From Marispirochaeta aestuarii (lineage in GTDB: Bacteria; Spirochaetota; Spirochaetia; JC444; Marispirochaetaceae): DNA of 64,000 nt. The notes under the pieces are model-generated. The model had not been told where the DNA came from and did not search any database. It saw only the letters and a list, made by a program, of their open reading frames with translations. The stretch is from contig NZ_MWQY01000015.1 of assembly GCF_002087085.1 (NCBI RefSeq), forward strand, positions 44,798 through 108,797. Reading direction: 5' to 3'. Shown one piece after another: positions 1 through 9,503 of this stretch. The translations under genes were made by a program, and so were the position numbers. Each line of letters begins with the position of its first letter. Position 1 is the stretch's first letter.

Positions 1-2148
1 GAGGACATGCCCGGAAACTTCTGCCCCATAACCCAGGCGCTTCCTTATTATATTCAGAAGGCCTTCCCGGAGATTTCGGAGGATCGTATCCTGCGGCCGG
101 TGGTCAGCCTGATGTACGGCCTGAAAAAAGCCGCTGATTTCTTTGTTCAGCTTGCGGTGGATCTCGGTTTTACCCCCGCAGAGGGGCAGGCTGCCTTTGA
201 CACAGCCCTGGAGCATCAGAACGAATACTTCGCCCGCACCGAAGCCCTGGGCGCCGAGGCTCTTGAATGGGCCCGGGGTCGAAAAGAGCCGGTAATAGCC
301 ATCCTGGGCCGGCCCTACAACGCCTTTACCCAGGACGCCAATATGGGTATCCCCCGGAAGTTCACCTCCCGGGGCTATACGGTCATACCCTTCGATATTC
401 TGGCGGCGAAAGACCGGGAGATTTTTCCCAACATGTACTGGTACTACGGCCAGCTGGACATGAAGGCTGCGGAGCTCCTGAAGGATGAACCGAATATCTA
501 TGTTACATGGATAAGCAACTTCAGCTGCGCTCCGGACAGTTTCATGCTCCACTACCTGAAGTGGATCATGGGAATAAAGCCCTTCCTCATCCTTGAACTG
601 GACAGCCATTCCGCCGATGCCGGGGTAGACACCAGAGTGGAGGCTTTTCTCGATATAATCGAGGGCTATCGCTCCAAGATAAAGGACATCCGGGAACAGC
701 GTTACGATAACGGTCTGCGCTTCATCAATGAAGCGGGCAGGAAGATCCATGTCCTTAACCGGGAAAGCGGAGAGCGCATACCCATCCAGGGCAACCCACG
801 GGTCAAGGTGCTCCTTTCCAACATGGGTCGTATCGGTACCGAGCTCACCGCTGCAGCCATGCGGGGGGCGGGATGGTCAGCGGAAGCCCTGCCTGTGGCA
901 GACCAGCTGACCCTGCAGATGGCCCGAAACTACGCCTCCGGCAAGGAGTGCGTGCCCAGCCATCTGGTTCTGGGGAGCGCGCTTAAGTTCTTTGCCTCGG
1001 AAAACTATCGCAAGGACGAAATCTACCTCCTGTTTGTTCCCACAACGAAGGGGCCCTGTCGTACCGGTCAGTATTTCGTGTTTTTTCAGAACCTTTTCCG
1101 GGACCTGAGACTGGAGAATGTCCTCGTGTTTACCCTGGACGCGGATAACTCCTACAATGAGCTGGGACCGGGCATGACCAAACAGATCTGGTGGGCCTTC
1201 GTCGCTTCTGATTACATGAAGGACGTGGAGACGGCCCTGCGAACCTGCGCGGAAAACCCCAGGGAGGCCCTGGAAACCTTCGATACCATCTGGACCCGGC
1301 TCATCGAGGTAACTGAACAGGAAGGGGCGAATAAAATCATCCCCACCCTGGAGGGTATCGCCGCTGAGATATCCGCTATCCCGCTGAAAAGAGACCTTAA
1401 AGAGCTTCCCAAGGTGCTGGTAGTCGGGGAAATCTACGTTCGACGGGACGACTTCGCCGTTGACGAACTGGTGGGGGACTTCGCCCGTCATGGAATCATG
1501 GCAAAGGTGGCCGGCATAACCGAATGGATCTGGTACCTGGACTTTGTAAAGGAGTATGACCTCAAAAAACGGCTGAAGCTGCTCTCCTGGTACAGGCGCC
1601 CCTTCAGCAGGGTCCTTCGGCAGTTCATCATGTTTCACCTGGAGCGCCGGTATAAACTGTGGGTGGAGGGCCGTATCCTGAAAACCCTGAACAAAACCGG
1701 CCTGGTCCCCCATACCCCCCACGATATGTATGCGATAATGAAGAACGCGTCGAAACATTTTGTGAACCATGAGCTCAAATCGGAGATTACTATCTCCACC
1801 GCCGCGGCTGCCACCGCCATGGAGGACGATTACTCGGGTATTGTGAACATATCTCCCTTCGCCTGCCTCATCGGCCGGGTCATCGAAGGCCTCTATACCC
1901 CATGGGCCAGGGAGAGGAACTACCCCGTCATGTCCGTGGAGATCGACGGCAATCTGCTGCCCCCCTCTACCCTGAGCAAACTGGAGATCTTCATGCTCAA
2001 CGTGCTGCGCTTTCGCAACCGGGAGGCCGGGGAATCGATGATCGAGCATGAAGGCGTGGAAGAACTGAAGCTCTCCCGGATTATCGTCAAAGACCTGAAG
2101 CCCGCGGGCGAGAGGGAAGCGGAACTTATTCAGAGTAATCGAGGGTGA
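1..2148 (+). CDS. CoA-dehydratase activase-type protein (DUF2229), 5' partial
   Basis: This is the C-terminal part of a large protein related to activators of 2-hydroxyacyl-CoA dehydratases and benzoyl-CoA reductases. The first two codons of the window are already in frame, so the gene begins upstream. Family members are often about 1,400 residues, with two ASKHA ATPase domains followed by the DUF2229 region; about 715 residues are visible here and all belong to the DUF2229 part or beyond. Cys-bearing motifs that could hold an Fe-S cluster are NFCPITQALP near the start, KECVPSHLVLG near residue 315 and GPCRTGQYF near 355. Known family members use ATP to drive electron transfer to a partner dehydratase. 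No dehydratase subunits lie downstream, so the partner and true function are unknown. Confidence 0.75.
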   Translation, partial: EDMPGNFCPITQALPYYIQKAFPEISEDRILRPVVSLMYGLKKAADFFVQLAVDLGFTPAEGQAAFDTALEHQNEYFARTEALGAEALEWARGRKEPVIAILGRPYNAFTQDANMGIPRKFTSRGYTVIPFDILAAKDREIFPNMYWYYGQLDMKAAELLKDEPNIYVTWISNFSCAPDSFMLHYLKWIMGIKPFLILELDSHSADAGVDTRVEAFLDIIEGYRSKIKDIREQRYDNGLRFINEAGRKIHVLNRESGERIPIQGNPRVKVLLSNMGRIGTELTAAAMRGAGWSAEALPVADQLTLQMARNYASGKECVPSHLVLGSALKFFASENYRKDEIYLLFVPTTKGPCRTGQYFVFFQNLFRDLRLENVLVFTLDADNSYNELGPGMTKQIWWAFVASDYMKDVETALRTCAENPREALETFDTIWTRLIEVTEQEGANKIIPTLEGIAAEISAIPLKRDLKELPKVLVVGEIYVRRDDFAVDELVGDFARHGIMAKVAGITEWIWYLDFVKEYDLKKRLKLLSWYRRPFSRVLRQFIMFHLERRYKLWVEGRILKTLNKTGLVPHTPHDMYAIMKNASKHFVNHELKSEITISTAAAATAMEDDYSGIVNISPFACLIGRVIEGLYTPWARERNYPVMSVEIDGNLLPPSTLSKLEIFMLNVLRFRNREAGESMIEHEGVEELKLSRIIVKDLKPAGEREAELIQSNRG

Positions 2149-2205
2149 TTTTTCCTTGTTTGAATATGTTTTTTTTCAGGGATTGTAACTACACTCTATA
2201 AGGGA

Positions 2206-3435
2206 ATGAATACACACGGAGCTTATATTTCAGAGGCAGAATCGCTGCGATTTGCAGACAAGGATGGGATTGAAAGTCTTATACAGCAGTGGTTCCGTTC
2301 TGATTCTCTGGGGCTTACTTTTCCGGGAGTGCTGGAGGATCTGTTTGAAACGGATACCGGACGACGACGCGCGAATCGATTGTATTTGAGAGGAACCGCA
2401 GCGCTTCTCTTCTACCTGGTTTTTTTACTGGCCGATTACTATATGGTTCCGGATATTTTCCGGTCAGCCCTGGTTGTGCGTTTCGGAATCGTACTTCCCC
2501 TGTCCATTGTCGCGATTCTTTATCTGTCCCGTAATCCATCTCCCTTCAAAAGAGAAGTCGCCACGGTATTCATATTTTTAATTGCAGTATTGAGCTTGAT
2601 TTATCTGTTTTTTATAAGCAGACACCAGTATGCTTCTTCGTATCATCTGGGGCTGATTCTGATTCTGGTTTTCGCCAATCAGGTTACCCGATTGCGGTTT
2701 TACTATGCCCTGGCTTTGTCCTTTCTCACTCTGGCGGCGTACTGTATTTTTTTACTCCTTCACCCGCTGATTCCCGGAGGCATCAAGATCCACAACACGC
2801 TGTTCCTGGGGGCGACGGCGGTAATGTCGCTGATCAGTAACTATTCTCTGGAAAAAGAAATTAGAATCAATTATCTTCTTGCACTGCAGGAAAAAATCAA
2901 GATTCTGGATTTATCCGACCGAAACAAGCTGTTGCATGAGATATCGAGAATTGATCCGTTGACCGGAATCCCTAACCGGCGGCACCTTGAGATTTATCTG
3001 GATACTCTGCAACAGTCATCCAGTCTTAACAGACTGGCAATAATACTCATTGATCTGGACTTTTTTAAAAAGTATAACGATTATTACGGACATCAGCAGG
3101 GCGACAACTGCCTGCAGAAAGTGGTGTCGGGAATTAAACAGGAGCTGCGTAATGGTGCTGATCTCTTTGCCCGATACGGCGGAGAAGAGTTCATCGTAGT
3201 GCTTCCGGACCTCGGGATTCATGAAGCCCGCAGTGTGGCTCTTCGTCTGTGTGAAAGAACGGAAAAACTTGCCATGCCCCATGAAGCAGCTCCTGCCCCC
3301 GGGTTGGTGACAATCAGCTGCGGAGTCGCTTCCGCTGAACGGCCGTTTTCCGCCGGGTTTAAGGATCTTGTTCGGCGTGCAGATCAGGCTATGTACCGGG
3401 CCAAGTCGGAAGGCCGGAACAGGGTCATGGAATAG
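2206..3435 (+). CDS. Membrane-anchored diguanylate cyclase (GGDEF)
   Basis: The N-terminal ~60 residues are soluble. A hydrophobic block at about 60-225 can form five or six membrane helices, followed by a short coiled linker and a GGDEF domain at about 245-405. The active-site signature is RYGGEEF with GGEEF at residues 325-329, so the enzyme is predicted to make cyclic di-GMP from two GTP at the inner face of the membrane. The position of the usual inhibitory RxxD site five residues before GGEEF reads NGAD, so product inhibition through that site looks absent. No named sensor domain was recognised in the membrane part. The gene is more AT-rich than its upstream neighbour and appears to stand alone. 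Confidence 0.9.
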   Translation: MNTHGAYISEAESLRFADKDGIESLIQQWFRSDSLGLTFPGVLEDLFETDTGRRRANRLYLRGTAALLFYLVFLLADYYMVPDIFRSALVVRFGIVLPLSIVAILYLSRNPSPFKREVATVFIFLIAVLSLIYLFFISRHQYASSYHLGLILILVFANQVTRLRFYYALALSFLTLAAYCIFLLLHPLIPGGIKIHNTLFLGATAVMSLISNYSLEKEIRINYLLALQEKIKILDLSDRNKLLHEISRIDPLTGIPNRRHLEIYLDTLQQSSSLNRLAIILIDLDFFKKYNDYYGHQQGDNCLQKVVSGIKQELRNGADLFARYGGEEFIVVLPDLGIHEARSVALRLCERTEKLAMPHEAAPAPGLVTISCGVASAERPFSAGFKDLVRRADQAMYRAKSEGRNRVME

Positions 3436-3492
3436 AACTGAAAATTCTGTTTGCTCTTGACTATCAATCAACGAGGGTCCAGAATTACTCCC

Positions 3493-4278
3493 ATGAACCA
3501 TAAAGTTTTTTATTTTACCGGTACCGGAAACTCCCTCTGGGCAGCACGTCTGTTGAGTCGTGAACTCGGGAGCGCTGAGCCTGTTCCCATTATTTCCCCC
3601 GGGGCCTTTGATGGCATTAATGAGCTGGACAGTGTTGGTATTGTCTTCCCTGTCTATATGCACCGCATGCCCCATATCGTTGCAGAAACGCTGCGTCGTT
3701 TACCAAAGGCCGGCTATCTCTACGCTGTTGCGGTAAATGGAGGAGATCCGGGCAAGGTCTTCCGCTTTTTTCGGAAACAGATCAGGCCGACAGGTAACAT
3801 TCTGAACGCGGGCTTCAGCATTCTGACCCCAGGCAACTACCTCCCCATGGGAGAGGCGATTCAGGGTGAGGCCCTGGATGACCAGCTGCAGAGGGGAGCT
3901 GAAAAGGTGTCCCGTCTGGCCGGAATTGTAAAACGGGCGGAAGCGTATTTTGACGAAGAAGGCAGCTGGTTCAGACGCAACATATCTCCCGGACTCTTCT
4001 ATTCCCTGGGATACAGATACATTGCAAAGCTCGACAGTTCCTTCAGTGTGGATGATTCCTGCACTTCCTGTGGAACCTGTCAGCAGGTATGTCCGGTGAA
4101 TAATGTGCGGCTGACGGATGGGAAACCCGTCTGGCACCAAAACTGCCAGTTGTGCATGGCCTGTCTTAACCTGTGTCCCGAGGGGGTTATACAGTTTGCA
4201 GACAAGACCCGGGGGCTCAGGCGATACAGGAATCCTTTTGTTGTTGCAGCCGATATTGCCGCACAGAAAGGTGTATAA
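3493..4278 (+). CDS. EFR1-type flavodoxin/ferredoxin fusion protein
   Basis: The N-terminus has the flavodoxin phosphate-loop motif FYFTGTGNSLWAA at residues 5-17, indicating FMN binding. The C-terminus carries two 4Fe-4S motifs, CTSCGTCQQVCP from about residue 190 and CQLCMACLNLCP from about 216. This order matches the EFR1 family of small anaerobe electron carriers, which are thought to pass electrons between low-potential donors and reductases; physiological partners are unknown. The ATG at 3493 is preferred over an upstream TTG at 3451 because the flavodoxin fold begins at once after it. It ends against a strong hairpin shared with the convergent gene. Confidence 0.85.
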   Translation: MNHKVFYFTGTGNSLWAARLLSRELGSAEPVPIISPGAFDGINELDSVGIVFPVYMHRMPHIVAETLRRLPKAGYLYAVAVNGGDPGKVFRFFRKQIRPTGNILNAGFSILTPGNYLPMGEAIQGEALDDQLQRGAEKVSRLAGIVKRAEAYFDEEGSWFRRNISPGLFYSLGYRYIAKLDSSFSVDDSCTSCGTCQQVCPVNNVRLTDGKPVWHQNCQLCMACLNLCPEGVIQFADKTRGLRRYRNPFVVAADIAAQKGV

Positions 4279-4283
4279 AAGAA

Positions 4284-4309
4284 CCGGGCAGATTGCTTGA
4301 TCTGCCCGG
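4284..4309. terminator. Bidirectional terminator hairpin
   Basis: A perfect 10-bp stem (CCGGGCAGAT / ATCTGCCCGG) with a 6-nt loop lies between two convergent genes. On the minus strand it is followed by a T-rich stretch (TTCTTTTAT), making it a likely terminator of the TRAP/URO-D operon; on the plus strand the T-run is weak. Confidence 0.75.
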
Positions 4310-4328
4310 CTTGAAACGTGAGGTTTCT

Positions 4329-5516
4329 CTAATCGACCGGACCGAATTCCTTGATCTTCCTGACGAATTTGCGGATACGTGAAAAATCTGCATCCGGAGG
4401 AGCGGTATCGGCAATAGACACTATAAGATTTTTACCATCCCCCGCATCGATAAGAAAATCATCGAGGAATTTTTCAAATTCGTATTCGGAAACGGAACTC
4501 GGCAGGAAAATAATCGAAGGCACCCCGCCATAGATTGTTACCGTATCCTTAAATGTTTCACGGTATTCCTTAAAGGAAACACTTGTCATGGGTGCGGGAC
4601 AGATTGAATCGGCAATATCTATTCCACATTCCAAATAAAGGTCCAGGAGCCCGCTGTTTTCTCCATCCGTATGAGACAGCAGGTATTTCCCTTTTTCGTG
4701 GGCTTTGTCTGCGCAGGTCTTGAGGTCCGGAAGAATGTGCTCCCGGAAAAAAGGCGGGTTTTCTATGGTGGAGTCATAATTGGCTCCTACACGGAGTATT
4801 TCCGCCTCTGAGTTCAGGCCGAGATCCAGAGCATCGTAAAAAGATTTACTGATTTTGTCCGCCAGTTCCTGCATTTTTTCCGGATGGTCGAACATTTCGT
4901 AGCAGAACAGCTCAAAGGGCATGAGATATTTCGATAACAGATGGTAGGGAGATCCCTCGGAGCTTACCCAGAAAATCATGGGTCCCCGGTCTCCCGCCCG
5001 TTCCCTCCATGTTTCCCAGGCTTCCGGCCGGGGTTCAACTTTCATGTGTTCATAAATGTACCCCAGAGCCTCGTAGTCCTTCTCCGACTTGAATGCCTTT
5101 TCCTGTATATGGGTATTGGTTATCCCGGCCTTGCGCATTTCCATGGTATAGAGGGTTTGAGTCCTTATGGTTCCGTAAGGAGTAAAGTACTCGGAGATAT
5201 ACAGGTCTCCTTCCCTCCGGCACCTTTGGTCGCATTCAACGACTACCCGGTAGGGAATGTCGCTTGACTGATACCGGCCCAGAGCACGGTGAGCTTCGTC
5301 ATCCTCGGAAGTCCGTTCAAGAAAGTTCGGGTTCGTGGTGTTGAATCCGACCTCCAGGTCTTCCATGATTTCCAGCAATGTTGCATTCCGGTATTCCCTT
5401 GGCAGAGTTCCCCGGTAATAGTTGGAGAGATACCAGAGGTCCATTCTCGGGGCGCAGGGCAGTTCGGGAGTCGGTTCTCCCTTGATTGCCGAAAGTATAA
5501 TTTCACTGTAATTCAT
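4329..5516 (-). CDS. URO-D superfamily protein (uroporphyrinogen decarboxylase/MtaA-like fold)
   Basis: The 395-residue protein has the features of the uroporphyrinogen decarboxylase superfamily, including the LLSHTDGENSGLLDLYL segment and the downstream IYGGVPS strand. The superfamily holds true heme-pathway URO-D and corrinoid-dependent methyltransferases such as MtaA and CmuA. The His-x-Cys zinc motif of MtaA is not seen: the corresponding stretch reads SHTDG. It is the last gene of a minus-strand unit with three TRAP transporter genes, only 2 bp beyond the permease gene. This suggests it processes an imported compound rather than making heme. The substrate is unknown and a catalytic methyl transfer is only a possibility. 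Confidence 0.75.
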   Translation of the reverse strand: MNYSEIILSAIKGEPTPELPCAPRMDLWYLSNYYRGTLPREYRNATLLEIMEDLEVGFNTTNPNFLERTSEDDEAHRALGRYQSSDIPYRVVVECDQRCRREGDLYISEYFTPYGTIRTQTLYTMEMRKAGITNTHIQEKAFKSEKDYEALGYIYEHMKVEPRPEAWETWRERAGDRGPMIFWVSSEGSPYHLLSKYLMPFELFCYEMFDHPEKMQELADKISKSFYDALDLGLNSEAEILRVGANYDSTIENPPFFREHILPDLKTCADKAHEKGKYLLSHTDGENSGLLDLYLECGIDIADSICPAPMTSVSFKEYRETFKDTVTIYGGVPSIIFLPSSVSEYEFEKFLDDFLIDAGDGKNLIVSIADTAPPDADFSRIRKFVRKIKEFGPVD

Positions 5517-5518
5517 AA

Positions 5519-6832
5519 CTAACCGCCAAACGCCTGGGCTACAACCCTGGGAAGAAACAGTACGAAGTCGGGAACGAATGTAATGATGAGGAGGGATATA
5601 CCCAGGGGTACATAGAAATACCGCATTTCTTTAAGCAGGCTGCGAAAGGAAATTTTGGCAATATCCATCATTATAAAAAGAATTATACCGAAAGGCGGTG
5701 TAATGGCACCGATAAGCAGGTTCAATACCAGTATAACCCCGAAATGCACCGGATCGACTCCAAGCATCTGAATCAGGGGAAGCAGCGCCGGCACGGAGAT
5801 GAAAAGGATGGCATTTGTTTCCAGAAAGCAGCCGACGATTAAAAGCATTATGTTGATCAGAATAAGCACGACAAATTTGTTTGTTGAGATTGAAAGTATA
5901 AAGTTCGCTATATGCATGGGCAGGTTGTTTGCCGCGATTATCCAGCCAATCGGAAATGCGGCCGCCATAATGAAGATCAGGACGCCGAAGGTTACCAGAC
6001 TGTCAAGGGATGCTTCCTTGATCTCCTTTAAACCCAGTCGTTTGTTTATTACACCCAGTACAACAGCGTAAAATACGGCGATCGCTCCCAGTTCCGTGGG
6101 CGTGGCAAAACCAAAAAGTATTCCGAATACCAGGATCATGGGAGCGAGAAGTGCCGGTAATGCCATGACAAAAGAAAGGAAAATCTCTTTCAATGTACTG
6201 GCAGGTTCTACCGGAGTGTCAGCCCTGTTTGTCAGAGACATCCAATAGACAAGAAGCATCAGCAAAACACCCATCAATATCCCCGGGAGGATACCCGCCA
6301 GGAATAATTCCCCCAGGGAAACCTGGGCCAGAACGGCATACAGTACCATGATTACACTGGGGGGAATGATCGGACCTATTATGGATGAGGACGCTGTAAC
6401 AGCCGCTGCAAAGGGAGCTTTGTATCCTTTTTTCATCATCTGTTCAATCTCAATGGTCCCAAGCCCTGCAGCATCAGCCTGGGCAACCCCGGACATCCCG
6501 GCGAATACTATACTTGCAGCGATATTCACGTGCGCCAGACCGCCTCTGATGTGCCCGAACAGGGAAGTCGCAAATTTGAAGATTGATTCGGCGATGCCGG
6601 AGCGGTTCATCAAATTTCCTGCAAGAATAAATAAGGGCATTGCGAGCAGGGGAAAACTGTCCAAACCGGGAGACATGCGGCGTGCGAGTATTGTCAAAGA
6701 GACCGGAATACCCTGGCCGGTAAAGAAATCAACTGCCAGATATCCAATAGAAGCTCCCATTAACGAGAACGCCACCGGGAACTCAAAAATCAATAATATC
6801 GCTGCGGTAAGTAAGAGAACTATAAGACTCAT
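5519..6832 (-). CDS. dctM: TRAP transporter large permease (DctM)
   Basis: This is a 437-residue, highly hydrophobic protein with about twelve or thirteen membrane helices and typical DctM features, such as LDSFPLLAMPLFILAGNLMNRSG and the GMSGVAQADAAGLG stretch. It is the channel subunit of a tripartite periplasmic transporter that uses an ion gradient to import organic acids or related solutes. Length matches the family. Its start overlaps the end of dctQ by 4 bp (ATGA type), so the two are translationally coupled. Confidence 0.95.
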   Translation of the reverse strand: MSLIVLLLTAAILLIFEFPVAFSLMGASIGYLAVDFFTGQGIPVSLTILARRMSPGLDSFPLLAMPLFILAGNLMNRSGIAESIFKFATSLFGHIRGGLAHVNIAASIVFAGMSGVAQADAAGLGTIEIEQMMKKGYKAPFAAAVTASSSIIGPIIPPSVIMVLYAVLAQVSLGELFLAGILPGILMGVLLMLLVYWMSLTNRADTPVEPASTLKEIFLSFVMALPALLAPMILVFGILFGFATPTELGAIAVFYAVVLGVINKRLGLKEIKEASLDSLVTFGVLIFIMAAAFPIGWIIAANNLPMHIANFILSISTNKFVVLILINIMLLIVGCFLETNAILFISVPALLPLIQMLGVDPVHFGVILVLNLLIGAITPPFGIILFIMMDIAKISFRSLLKEMRYFYVPLGISLLIITFVPDFVLFLPRVVAQAFGG

Positions 6833-7347
6833 TGTTTTCCGCCCTCCAGCTTATAGGCCATGTAGTCGTTGAGCATTAAATAGGGGATAGTTATTATCAT
6901 GGAGAATAAAGAGACCAGGAGAGGCAAAGAGAATACATAAAATCGAGGAATGAAGGGTATGGCAATGATATTACTCCGGGTTTCTATTGCGTACAGTCCG
7001 GGAGCGTTTTTTACAATTAAAAAGAGTATGAGCAGCATAAGGGAGTAGGATATTTCCGCAATGATCAGCTGTTTTCTGTAATCCAGTCTGAATAAGAAAG
7101 TGGAAATCTTGATATGCCGCTGATGTTTCGTACCTATGGCGGCCCCCAGAAAGGCCGCCCAGATAAAACCGTAGGTACAGAGTTCTTCGACCCATATCTG
7201 GGATTTGTTCCAGAACGCCCGGGTCATTACCTGAAAGCAAATACTCAGTACAATGAAGGCGAGCAGTGTCAATCCAAAAAATTTCTCAATGGCTTCGATT
7301 CTGCCCAGCATTCGGTTGTATTTGCTTAAAAATTTATCCAATGTCAC
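6829..7347 (-). CDS. dctQ: TRAP transporter small permease (DctQ)
   Basis: The 172-residue protein has four predicted membrane helices and the conserved pattern ICFQVMTRAFWNKSQIWVEEL followed by a GAAIGTKHQRHI-type loop, both typical of DctQ. It pairs with the DctM protein encoded just downstream. It lies 40 bp after the binding-protein gene, in the usual P-Q-M order. Confidence 0.93.
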   Translation of the reverse strand: MTLDKFLSKYNRMLGRIEAIEKFFGLTLLAFIVLSICFQVMTRAFWNKSQIWVEELCTYGFIWAAFLGAAIGTKHQRHIKISTFLFRLDYRKQLIIAEISYSLMLLILFLIVKNAPGLYAIETRSNIIAIPFIPRFYVFSLPLLVSLFSMIITIPYLMLNDYMAYKLEGGKQ

Positions 7348-7387
7348 TGTCGCCTTCCTTTATGAAAAATAGTTTCCTGCCTGTCCT

Positions 7388-8407
7388 TTATTCAGCCAGG
7401 TCGCGGACTTCCTGCCAGAGGCCCTTTCGCCATTCCCCGTCGTTTTCCATGGTTTCAACAGCGGAGGTACTCTTCTTTACAAACTCCTCCCGAGCTGCGG
7501 GACTCAGTTCAATCAGAGTTGCACCTTCATCTACCATTTTGTCGATGGTTTCAATGGTACCTTCCTCAGCGACCTTACGTGCAAGGTTGGCTGCTTCCTG
7601 TCCTGCTTCCAGAAGTATTTTCTGATACTCCGGAGACAGGCTCTCGAAAAGCTCGTTATTCATGGAAACCTGGTAGGTGGAAACAAGATGGTTGGTCAAG
7701 GTCACGTTGGGGCCGCTTTCATGGAATTTCGCACCGTAGGCTGCACCGATTGGGCCTTCAGCCGCTTCGATAAGTCCCGTTTTCATGCCGAGATATACCT
7801 CTCCCCAGGCCACGCGGTTCGGATTTGTTTCGAAGGTTTGCCACAGGAGCATATATGTTCTTATGTCCGGTACTCGCATTTTGAGACCTTTCAGATCATT
7901 CAGTTTACGTACAGGTTTTCTGGAAAACAGGATTCTGGGCTGTGTAGGAGCTATACCCAGGATTTTTATTCCGGCGTTTTCAATCAGTTCATTGCTGAGG
8001 GCTTCAAATGAACTGCTGTCGAAGAAACGCTGTACATGGTCATTATCATCGAAGGTAAATCCCCAGTTGAGGATGGCGAGATCCTTTACCCAGTTTGCAT
8101 ACCAGCCCGCGACATCTCCGTAGAACTGGACCGAACCTTCCATCATCTGTTCTATTACCTGAATATCATTACCCAATGATTCACCGGCAATGTGGTTTAC
8201 AGTGATCATTCCGTTGGTTCGTTCCGTTACAAGCTTGCAGAAAAGTGCATTTGCGAGGTTGATCGGCGTTCCCAGGGAATCTGCTTCGCCGAAGGTCATA
8301 ACGATTTTTTCTTCCCCGGCTGCTCCGCTTTCTTTGGAGCCTTCTGCAACAAGCGTTGTCGAGAAGCATAGAAATACAATTAGTACTGCGAGTAAACCCT
8401 TCTTCAT
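7388..8407 (-). CDS. dctP: TRAP transporter periplasmic binding protein (DctP)
   Basis: A signal peptide of about 22 residues precedes a mature start AEGSKESGAAGEE, an acidic/Gly tail common on spirochaete exported proteins. There is no lipobox Cys. The body shows DctP family features, including GVYLGMKTG-like text (WGEVYLGMKTGLIEAAEGP) and the substrate-contacting Arg region MRVPDIRTYM. It binds the transported solute and delivers it to DctQM. A good ribosome site (AAGGAGG) precedes the ATG. The presence of a URO-D-like protein and AraC regulator in the same unit points to a catabolic substrate that cannot be named from sequence. Confidence 0.93.
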   Translation of the reverse strand: MKKGLLAVLIVFLCFSTTLVAEGSKESGAAGEEKIVMTFGEADSLGTPINLANALFCKLVTERTNGMITVNHIAGESLGNDIQVIEQMMEGSVQFYGDVAGWYANWVKDLAILNWGFTFDDNDHVQRFFDSSSFEALSNELIENAGIKILGIAPTQPRILFSRKPVRKLNDLKGLKMRVPDIRTYMLLWQTFETNPNRVAWGEVYLGMKTGLIEAAEGPIGAAYGAKFHESGPNVTLTNHLVSTYQVSMNNELFESLSPEYQKILLEAGQEAANLARKVAEEGTIETIDKMVDEGATLIELSPAAREEFVKKSTSAVETMENDGEWRKGLWQEVRDLAE

Positions 8408-8558
8408 GAGTTCCTCCTTATTGGATTTACGATAATTGTAGATTGGTTTATGTGAGTCATCCTCCGCAGTGATGAGAAGAAATTACAAAATAGTAAGCTT
8501 TTTGGTCTTTTTTTAAAAAAAGTTTAAAATGTTTAATTATAACAATAATAGTCTGAAA

Positions 8559-9422
8559 TTACAGTCCAATCGGAAAATAATGATGAGGACGGTAATGAAG
8601 GGGCTTCTCTCCAACGATTCGTCTGAAGGCTGAATAGAAACTGCTCAAGGTGGAAAAGCCGCAATCGAAAGCAATGTCCGCCACTTTCCTGTTGGTATGC
8701 ATAAGCATTTTCTGGGCCTCGGAGATTCTCAGGAACAGAATAAAATCATTCAATGACATTCCGTATTTTCGTTTAAATAAAGAGATAAGATACTTGGGAT
8801 GGGTATTGATGGCATCAGCGATCTTTTCTGCATCGAGATCAAAATCTCTGAAATTGTCAATAATATATTCACAGGCACGTTTAAACAGTTTTGTGGACTT
8901 TACAGTTCCTTTACCATAGACAAGGTCCTGTAAAGAAAAATTGTTCGTCACTGGTGTTTTCCCGATATCCTCCAGAGTGCAACGTATCTGAGCGCATATG
9001 GAAAGCTGGGCCGCTTCACGTATTCTCTGGGAGGTATCGTTCAACTCCGCACTCCACAGGTAAAAAAGCGAGCTGTAGGCATTTACATGACGGTATATAT
9101 CGGTGAGAATTAATCCATTCGTGAAGATATGACGAAATACCTGCGGGTTATCCACCCACTGGATGAACGAGGAAACCGGGACGCACATCCAGTACTGGGT
9201 CTGGTCAGGTTCAAGACTTTCGATGTAGTGAGGCATACCGCCCCAGAAGATCAGGAGTTTCCCCGGTTTTACCTCTATTTTCTGCCCCTGAAGTTCCAGA
9301 TTGAAGGATCCTTTATCGACGAAAGTAATCTCGACCTCATTGTGACGATGGTAGTCGCCCCATTTGATTATGGGGGTGATCCCGCAATTGAAACCAAAAT
9401 TATACTCTCGAATTTGGTTCAT
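8559..9422 (-). CDS. AraC family transcriptional regulator
   Basis: The 287-residue protein has an N-terminal cupin-like sensing domain (GDYHRHNEVEITFVDKGSF, residues about 22-40) and a C-terminal double helix-turn-helix AraC DNA-binding domain (about 185-285), including the ISEAQKMLMHTNRKVADIAFDCGFSTLSSF region. It is upstream of and codirectional with the dctPQM/URO-D genes, and divergent from the isomerase gene at 9684. It most likely controls one or both in response to the substrate. Repeated AGGATACAA sites in the divergent intergenic region are candidate operators. Confidence 0.93.
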   Translation of the reverse strand: MNQIREYNFGFNCGITPIIKWGDYHRHNEVEITFVDKGSFNLELQGQKIEVKPGKLLIFWGGMPHYIESLEPDQTQYWMCVPVSSFIQWVDNPQVFRHIFTNGLILTDIYRHVNAYSSLFYLWSAELNDTSQRIREAAQLSICAQIRCTLEDIGKTPVTNNFSLQDLVYGKGTVKSTKLFKRACEYIIDNFRDFDLDAEKIADAINTHPKYLISLFKRKYGMSLNDFILFLRISEAQKMLMHTNRKVADIAFDCGFSTLSSFYSAFRRIVGEKPLHYRPHHYFPIGL

Positions 9423-9503
9423 ATACTCCCAGTGGATCGACAGATCCTGACGTTTGTGCTTCAGCTTCCTGTTGTGGTGATTGACCTAAATCAGTACCGG
9501 AAG

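Noticed and set aside
8500..8530. A/T palindrome between the AraC and dctP genes as a terminator
   Set aside because: It is only TTTTTTT/AAAAAAA without a GC stem, so it would not make a stable intrinsic terminator.
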